NCBI RefSeq assembly: GCF_022965805.1
Contig: NC_133103.1
Span: 52,216,386 to 52,280,385 of the forward strand
Source of the DNA: Primulina eburnea
Taxonomy: Eukaryota; Streptophyta; Magnoliopsida; Lamiales; Gesneriaceae
DNA: 64,000 nt
Direction: 5' to 3'
The notes beneath the pieces are model-generated. The model did not search any database, was not told the origin of the DNA, and saw only the letters and a program-made list of their open reading frames with translations. Both the position numbers and the translations under genes were made by a program. Every line of letters begins with the position of its first letter. The stretch's first letter is position 1. Positions 58,343-64,000 of this stretch are shown piece by piece.

Positions 58343-58671
58343 CCTATAGACCTACCAAGTCCTCTCGTCATGTCATGATCCTCTCTTCCGGACATGATTC
58401 TCTCGCCTGGATAGGGTCCTATAGCCTGGCCAGGGTCTCTCGTCTGTCCAGGGTCCTATAGCCTGACCAGGGTCCTCTCGTCAGTCTAGGGTCCATTCGC
58501 TTGGCCGATGACCTCTAGTCCGGCCAGGGTTCTCTCGTTTGATCAGGGTCCTCTAGCTCGGCCAGGGTCATCTCGCCCGGTCAGGGTTCTCTAGCCCGGT
58601 CAGGTTCATCTCTCCCATCCAGGGCTCATGTCACACGACCAATGTCAATATCGCTCGACCAATGTCCTCAC
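58343..58671. repeat. 19-bp minisatellite, array 8, right part
   Basis: It continues the array after the TRIM and is cut at 58671 (CAATGTCCTCAC) by the large copia element. In other arrays this string continues TCCCGA. Confidence 0.88.
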
Positions 58672-59821
58672 TGTTAGGATCGGGAAAGAGTTTAGAGGTG
58701 GGTGAATGAACTCTTTCAAATTTTATTGTTTTTGAATTTTTGCTATCAACCGTTTTTAGGCGGTTGGAAAATATTTTCTCAAACGGTTGAAAACTTGAAC
58801 TACTGGTTGTGCGGAAAACAGTTCAGAGTTTTCAATGACCAATAAAATTAGTGACACCCTTAACAACAATAAGTGACTGAGAAATATTTAAGCATGCAAG
58901 AAATAGATGACAACGGATTTTATGAATGTTCGGAAATTGAATACTCCTACATCATCCCTTCTTCCTTTGTTAGATGGATTCCACTCAAAGACTTTGACTT
59001 TACAAAATGTTTGTAACAGCCCAATCCAACCAGGACTTATCACACTGCCTGTATTGGAACTCTTAGTGATCACTTTACACTTCTGGATATTAAGAACCAT
59101 TAGTTCTCCAGACACCACAAATTTTAATCATATAACCACCAGGTTACTGATATGAAACAGTAGTTTGTTTGAGTAGCACGAAAAGATCCTTGGATGATCA
59201 AGTATGTTTCTGTTGAACTGCATGCAGAGAGAGCGAAGATGAATATTGACTATGATTGCGCTCTAAGATTTCTTTTGAAGGCAAGCTCAATAATCTTTGT
59301 ATGGCTTCTATAGTTTAGCTTGCATCCCTCTCTGTTGATATAGCCAAATGACTTAACGGTCGGAAAAGAAAGTTAACGTAAACCTGAGCTTCTGAATCAG
59401 ATGAGTCGCTTTCATCTTTATGAGCAATAAATGTTCGCATTTAATCTTCCTTTTTGCCATCATAAATCTGAAGCTCTTTCCTTGAGTATTTCCTCTTAAG
59501 GCAACTGTTCTTTTAGCATCAGAATTCGAAGTCTATCTCTGAGCTTCCTTTCTGGGATAGAGTTAAATGCATATCATTCTTGGAATTGATGTGCAATCGT
59601 TTACTTCAAGAAGTTTTGAATGCATTTAACCGGTCAGATAATGTCTTTTAGCAATAAGTGATTCTCTTAAATGAATCGGTTCACTTTTGCCGTAATCTAA
59701 AGAATCAGCGGTTGAGAAACCTGTAGGTTTTTGCCGGTTGAGCTTATAAGGATTCCAGCCGCGGTTGATTTTGATTTGTCATACACCAAAATTCGTGAAA
59801 CGCTGGTTTCATTTCTTAACA
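58672..59821 (-). repeat. 3' LTR of Sirevirus-like element
   Basis: 1150 bp. On the minus strand it begins TGTTAAGAAATG and ends CGATCCTAACA. The outer boundary is supported by the interrupted minisatellite, and the inner by a degenerate purine tract (CACCAAAAATGCGGAAAT) just upstream. The inner end is less certain. Confidence 0.65.
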
Positions 59822-59976
59822 ATTTCCGCATTTTTGGTGTTGACAAAACTGGGCCGTAAGTTTGTTTATCAGAGTGAAGAACCAAGGAACCAAAAATTGT
59901 ATTAGTAAGAACCAAAGAACTAGAAATTGTATTAATAAGAACCAAGGAGCCATAAATTGTATTATATTACTATTTC

Positions 59977-60885
59977 TTAAGTCCTGAACTCTATTCTCCT
60001 GGCTTTAGCCTTGTCTTCATTTTTCTTCAGGACTGCTAATTCTTCTTGAATTTTCTTTTCCTGCTCTCTTTCCCCCTTTTTGACATCACCATGAACAAGA
60101 AATTCCATAATTTCTGTAAGTTGAGCACCTTGGGCGTCCATTCGTTGTTCAATACGAGTGATTTGTGCCGAAATACCAAGGCACATATTGATATGAACCG
60201 TATGATGATGATCCTGTCGGTGGGAAGTTCTTGTGGTCATGGCATCAAAGTCTGTAGACATGGTACTTTTGATAGAGTGGAAGTCCTCTTTCAGATCAAA
60301 CTGTTTGTGATGTAGAGCAAGGATAGACTGATCTATATTTGCAAGGCGGTTCAGAAGTTCTTGTTTGAAGTTTTCTTCGACAAATTCTTCCTTCTCAGAT
60401 GCTGCTTGTTCAGCAAGTAGGTTGGCCTTGAAGGCAATTAATTTAGAGGAAGTTGCTTTGTCAGCAGATGGAGTAGATTCAGTCTCATGAGGTTCCGTCG
60501 TAATAGTCTCAATAAATTGATCAATGTCCTCATTTGAGACAAAAGAGTTTGAACCGATGACCTTTGGTTCCTCTGGTTTTGCGATTTGATTATTGGGTGA
60601 GGAAAGCATTGATGAGATGGGTATCACAGCTTCCTGCACTTCCTTTGGAGAAGATGTGAGCTGCTCTTGTAATACGTTCGGGGTATCATCCGTAATAGGA
60701 TCTTGTGAAAAGATCAATGGCTCTTGAAATGGTTTAGCCGCATCAAAATCAGAAAGAAACTGCTCTGCCTCAACAACTGAAAGAGTTGGAGCTTTGTTTG
60801 AATCATCAGGAGGCTGTGAAGCAGATGCGCCATTGTCAGAAAGCGGTGGAAAACAACTAGGAGAGCCTAAACATCCCGACAGCAT
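59977..60885 (-). CDS. Env-position ORF, C-terminal part (coiled coil)
   Basis: 302 codons, overlapping the previous frame by 19 nt. Residues 1-125 are acidic and disordered-looking. From about residue 150 there is a heptad-like region (LLNRLANIDQSILALHHKQ; ITRIEQRMDAQGAQLTEIM) predicted by eye as coiled coil. It ends in a basic tail after GDVKKGEREQEKK, whose DNA forms the purine tract. It probably belongs to one protein with 60867-62786, separated by one frameshift (mutation, sequencing error or programmed; not decidable here). Confidence 0.55.
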   Translation of the reverse strand: MLSGCLGSPSCFPPLSDNGASASQPPDDSNKAPTLSVVEAEQFLSDFDAAKPFQEPLIFSQDPITDDTPNVLQEQLTSSPKEVQEAVIPISSMLSSPNNQIAKPEEPKVIGSNSFVSNEDIDQFIETITTEPHETESTPSADKATSSKLIAFKANLLAEQAASEKEEFVEENFKQELLNRLANIDQSILALHHKQFDLKEDFHSIKSTMSTDFDAMTTRTSHRQDHHHTVHINMCLGISAQITRIEQRMDAQGAQLTEIMEFLVHGDVKKGEREQEKKIQEELAVLKKNEDKAKARRIEFRT

Positions 60886-62786
60886 TGGTGTTCGGCACTT
60901 GGAGGGTCCTCCATCATGAGTTTTTCAAAGGGTGGGTGAGCTGTTGCTTCATGAGTTGGTTGATTGGTTTCAAGAAGAACTTCAGCTGAGAAGGCTTTAG
61001 CATTCGCATCGGATGAATGGTCTTGACCAGCGAAGGAGGCTTGTAGTTGTTCCGATCGTGGAGTATCCTGAATAAAATCTAGCTTCTTCTGAGCTGTTGT
61101 GGTGGGTTCTGGTGAAGAGGGTTTAGAGCTAGTGCTAGGAATAGACGAAGAGGACTTCTGAGTGGCAATGGGTTGAACTAGTTCTGAGCTGATATCGTCA
61201 TTAATATCCATCATAGAGTCAAATTTACTCTTTTCAGCAATAGCTAGAAGATTGAGCTCCTGTCGCATGTGAGCGACTGACATAGCCATGGACAAAACGT
61301 CCATTTCAAGTTGAGATATGACTGCATAATCATCCTTGGCTGTAGGACATGTAGAATCAAAATTTTTCCTTTTCAATTGTATCATGATTCGAAGAGTACT
61401 TTCTTTCATTTGAATCTCCAGAAAGTCGCGTCTTTGAAGAGCGGTTTGAATGTCTGTCGTTTCGGCCCATTTCAAAATGGATCGTTCAAGCTTGGCAGCT
61501 GCCTGTATCTTCCCGGTCTGGAGGAGCGAATCAAAAGTGACAGCAGTGCGATATTGAACCCATTTATCAAACATCTTTATTTTTGTCTGAACATCCTCAT
61601 TGACACGCTGACTTGTGAGGATGATGGCCGTATGAACTGCATTGTTTTGTGGTGGATTATCAATCATCACTTGTTTGCCCTTATCGGAGGAGAGAATAAT
61701 ATGAACTCCTGAATAGGAGGATTGGATATCTGTTTCTGTAATTTGAATTCCTTTCAACTTGGTGACAGATACTGCAGGGATAGGGGCAGGAATGAGCGGT
61801 GCAGAAATATGCTTGACCAGCTTGATCTTTGTTGGTTGTGCGGTTCTTCTTTTCTTGAAAACCTGAGCAACTGGAACATCATCTTTGGACTCATCATCAG
61901 AGCTTGTTTGTAAAACCAGTTTTCTTTTGGCTTCTTTGGGAGTAGAGACACTCTGTTTCTTTTGTTTCACAAACTCAACACCAGTTTCTGTTTTGACAGG
62001 GACGTATTCTTCATTTGTCGGTTTGTTTTTCTGAATGAATTTGTCAACCGATACCCAAGAAAACAGTTTGGTTTTTCCAACCTCAATCATGTCAACCGGT
62101 TGGACTCCTGCTTTGATCAACATGTGGCATATTTGAACCGCGAAGCCGTGAGATTGATTGTCTTTCTTAATCATGGCTACTAGTATTTTGAAAAGAATAT
62201 CAGACCAGTTGATCCCTAAATTGGAGGAGATGGTGGCCATAACAGGGAATCTCTCCATAGTAATTTTATCATATGCACCAGCTTTGGCAAGAATTCCTTT
62301 TGCCACAATATCAGCCAACAATCGAAATTCGATCTTTAAATCTCGCTTCTGGCATGTTGGGTAAGAGATAGGAGAATCAGTGAGTGAGAAGTTTCTTTGC
62401 CAAATATCAGTATTACCATCTGGCAGTGTAGAGAAGTCAGTGATGCCAGCCGTTGGTAAGCTAAACAATTCAGCAAACACTCTCTCGGTGAAGATGAAGT
62501 TTTTGTTTTGAACAGAACAAAGAATTTCTTCGTTCTTCATGTGAGCAGAATCAAAGAATTTTTTCAGTAATGTATCGGAGTAGTTGTAGCTGCAGCCCAG
62601 AAATGTTCGAAGCCCAGATTCTTCGAGTGAGCGGAACATAGCCTTCATAGACTTGTTGGGCATCGTAAAGATGGATGGGAAGTTGATGGCTACTGTATTC
62701 TGTGCAATGGAGGCAGTCATTTGTTTTGAATTTGCAAAGAATTTTTTTTGCTTGTTCCTGCAGAGTGAGCTTAGATGAGATAACAC
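60867..62786 (-). CDS. Env-position ORF of Sirevirus-like element, N-terminal part
   Basis: The frame has 639 codons. The likely start is the Met at 62720 (MTASIAQNT), since the first 22 codons look like leader. Residues ~25-260 form a folded domain with LRTFLGC, ERVFAELFSLPT, LLADIVAKGILAKAGAYD and SDILFKILVAMI. It resembles a repetitive protein family I recall from Dorcoceras, where database entries carry a doubtful 'splicing factor 3B subunit 1-like' label. The rest is low-complexity Ser/Pro/Lys-rich. I see no signal peptide or clear membrane helix, so 'envelope' is positional only. The frame stops at 60867 while a second frame overlaps and continues the protein, indicating a frameshift. 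Function unknown. Confidence 0.6.
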   Translation of the reverse strand: MLSHLSSLCRNKQKKFFANSKQMTASIAQNTVAINFPSIFTMPNKSMKAMFRSLEESGLRTFLGCSYNYSDTLLKKFFDSAHMKNEEILCSVQNKNFIFTERVFAELFSLPTAGITDFSTLPDGNTDIWQRNFSLTDSPISYPTCQKRDLKIEFRLLADIVAKGILAKAGAYDKITMERFPVMATISSNLGINWSDILFKILVAMIKKDNQSHGFAVQICHMLIKAGVQPVDMIEVGKTKLFSWVSVDKFIQKNKPTNEEYVPVKTETGVEFVKQKKQSVSTPKEAKRKLVLQTSSDDESKDDVPVAQVFKKRRTAQPTKIKLVKHISAPLIPAPIPAVSVTKLKGIQITETDIQSSYSGVHIILSSDKGKQVMIDNPPQNNAVHTAIILTSQRVNEDVQTKIKMFDKWVQYRTAVTFDSLLQTGKIQAAAKLERSILKWAETTDIQTALQRRDFLEIQMKESTLRIMIQLKRKNFDSTCPTAKDDYAVISQLEMDVLSMAMSVAHMRQELNLLAIAEKSKFDSMMDINDDISSELVQPIATQKSSSSIPSTSSKPSSPEPTTTAQKKLDFIQDTPRSEQLQASFAGQDHSSDANAKAFSAEVLLETNQPTHEATAHPPFEKLMMEDPPSAEHQCCRDV

Positions 62787-63195
62787 AGTGAGAACGATGA
62801 TGTGGATGAAGGTATGTATGTCCGGTTCAAGAATGCACTAGTTAGTCCATGTGGAGGACTATTAGTGGAGGATTTTTCTAAAATATTTCAAAATTTGGAC
62901 GGCGGTAAAATGAGTATTTTCAAATTTGAAGGAGAAAAACGTCACTTCACACAGAAGCAGTCGAAGAGTTTGAGTGCTTTTTACGAAAATGACGTGGATG
63001 TATTATGTCCACAGAATTTGAACCGGATCATTGATGTGATTAGGTAGGGACCGGTTAAAGAAGATAATAATTATTCTTAACCATTGTTCTCCCTAAATAC
63101 GTGCATGAATGACAATGAACCGTCAGTTGCTTATTATAGAATGCTTCACATTTCCCACCGCAGTCATGATGACATAGACTTTTGGCGCTTGATTT

Positions 63196-63650
63196 TTATC
63201 TATAAATACAAGCAACGATGTTAGCAATAAAATCAAATAAGAGAGATGCAGAGAGATAACAGCCCGGACTTAGCCGAAGAATTCATGAATGCTGTGGTGG
63301 CTTCTCGTAAAAGAGCTATTGAGGATCGAGTGATGAAGAAAACGCTAGCCATGTGGACAAAAGTCCAAAGACTCCAGTCCATCCTTGAGGGCGGACTCGC
63401 TGCTTCCTCCAGAGAAATGGCGGCACTGGGAAGATATCGGTGATGTCTTCGCGTGGCTGATAATGTTGGTGTCTTTTCTGACGATGGTATTTATCTTCTC
63501 ATGCTGTTCAAGGAGAGGAGTGCTCTGAGAAGGATAGCCATCTCAGAGGAGTTTTCACGTATTTCCATCGGAGGGCTGAGCAGCTGGTTTTCATCCTGGA
63601 GGTTGTACGTAGATAGGGAGATTAAGAGTGTACGCCTCCGCGTCTGTTGA
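63196..63650 (+). other. Antisense small ORF region with TATA-like box
   Basis: TCTATAAATAC near 63200 is followed at 63246 by ATG and a 65-codon frame (to 63443). This frame has an amphipathic, charged helix-like sequence (RKRAIEDRVMKKTL; VQRLQSILEGGLAASSREM). After a single TGA the same frame is open again to 63650. It lies between pol and the env-position ORF, on the opposite strand. It may be an antisense accessory ORF of the element or chance; no family recognised. Confidence 0.35.
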
Positions 63651-63789
63651 TGTACTGCCCCCGCCTCTAATTATGTACTGCCCCCGCCTCGTATAATAAG
63701 ATAATTTTCTTTAAAATTACTGACTGTTTCTTGCCTTTTTCTTTTATTTCCTGCAAAATTAAACTGAGCATACACAAGAAATAATCATA

Positions 63790-64000
63790 TCATGATAAGT
63801 CTATCAAACCAAGCATGTTACGAAAATAAGAGAACTTAGCCTCAGGTAGTGGTTTTGTGAAAATATCGGCTGTTTGTTGATCAGTATGAACATATGCAAG
63901 CCGTATTTCTTTCTTCATGACATGTTCTTGGATGAAATGGTGTCTGATATCGATATGCTTTGTCCGAGAGTGCATGACAGGGTTGTATGTTATGGCTATA
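63790..64000 (-). CDS. Ty1/copia pol, RNase H C-terminus (partial)
   Basis: The frame is open to the window edge. It contains NPVMHSRTKHIDIRHHF and QQTADIFTKPLPEAKF, the conserved end of copia RNase H, and stops at 63790. The remaining pol, gag and 5' LTR are outside the window. Confidence 0.92.
   Translation of the reverse strand, partial: IAITYNPVMHSRTKHIDIRHHFIQEHVMKKEIRLAYVHTDQQTADIFTKPLPEAKFSYFRNMLGLIDLS

Larger units (their letters stand above)
58672..64000 (-). mobile_element. Sirevirus-like Ty1/copia retrotransposon (partial, runs off window)
   Basis: A minus-strand element whose 3' end is at 58672. In minus-strand order: end of pol (64000-63790), a 1-kb gap, a long env-position ORF (62786-59977), then the 3' LTR (59821-58672). 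Extra ORFs between pol and the 3' LTR are the hallmark of the Sirevirus (SIRE1-type) copia lineage. So is a CAAAAAGGGGGA-type purine tract, here at about 60067-60080 within the end of the ORF. The left boundary falls exactly inside a minisatellite tail; the putative TSD is CTCAC (58667-58671) and the other copy is off-window. Confidence 0.75.

Noticed and set aside
59697..59945. 82-codon minus frame in the Sirevirus-like 3' LTR
   Set aside because: It crosses the inferred LTR boundary, consists partly of a short tandem repeat (GAACCAA.GA), and no family is recognised.

Overview
The window is a repeat-rich stretch of a eudicot nuclear genome. It has introns with GT..AG borders, plant LTR retrotransposons of both superfamilies, a TRIM, MITEs, and nuclear genes for a chloroplast light-stress protein. 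The only host gene family I recognise is ELIP (early light-induced protein), present as a tandem array. Large tandem ELIP arrays are known from desiccation-tolerant (resurrection) plants. The long ORF near the right end resembles a high-copy family I recall from the Gesneriaceae resurrection plant Dorcoceras (Boea) hygrometricum. A resurrection plant of the Lamiales, probably Gesneriaceae, is therefore the best guess, but this is inference.

Layout. Positions 1-9129 hold a rearranged Ty3/gypsy element with inverted LTR segments, including an almost perfect 1.57-kb inverted repeat at 1-3290. Positions 9130-12662 are an older LTR-like remnant split by a solo LTR (9642-11869, TSD CTAAA). Positions 13257-17103 are a broken ELIP exon 3 split by foreign DNA, including two nested solo LTRs in opposite orientation. 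Another solo LTR lies at 17924-19883 and a Ty1/copia element at 21045-25939 (TSD GTACC).

Positions 26000-58671 are the ELIP array proper. Its repeating modules are: promoter and three-exon ELIP gene, AT-rich downstream spacer with or without a MITE, a 19-bp GC-rich minisatellite, and a short ELIP exon-3 relic. ELIP1 (26352) carries a frameshift and a damaged chlorophyll-binding motif. ELIP2 (45174) and ELIP3 (55652) are intact and encode the same 194-residue protein. A further gene appears to have been lost: at 32442 its promoter and 5' leader run straight into a truncated Athila-like tandem element (32443-43282) that encodes only Gag.

The last minisatellite is interrupted by a complete TRIM (57761-58342, TSD CCTAT). 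It is then cut by a large minus-strand Sirevirus-like Ty1/copia element (58672 to beyond the window) with a long env-position ORF.

How it fits together: the working genes are the two ELIPs, thylakoid pigment-binding photoprotection proteins with apparently identical promoters. Almost everything else is transposable-element sequence or duplicated spacer. The most unusual structural theme is that four different LTR-type repeats each carry clusters of GC-rich inverted repeats with family-specific sequence but similar arrangement.
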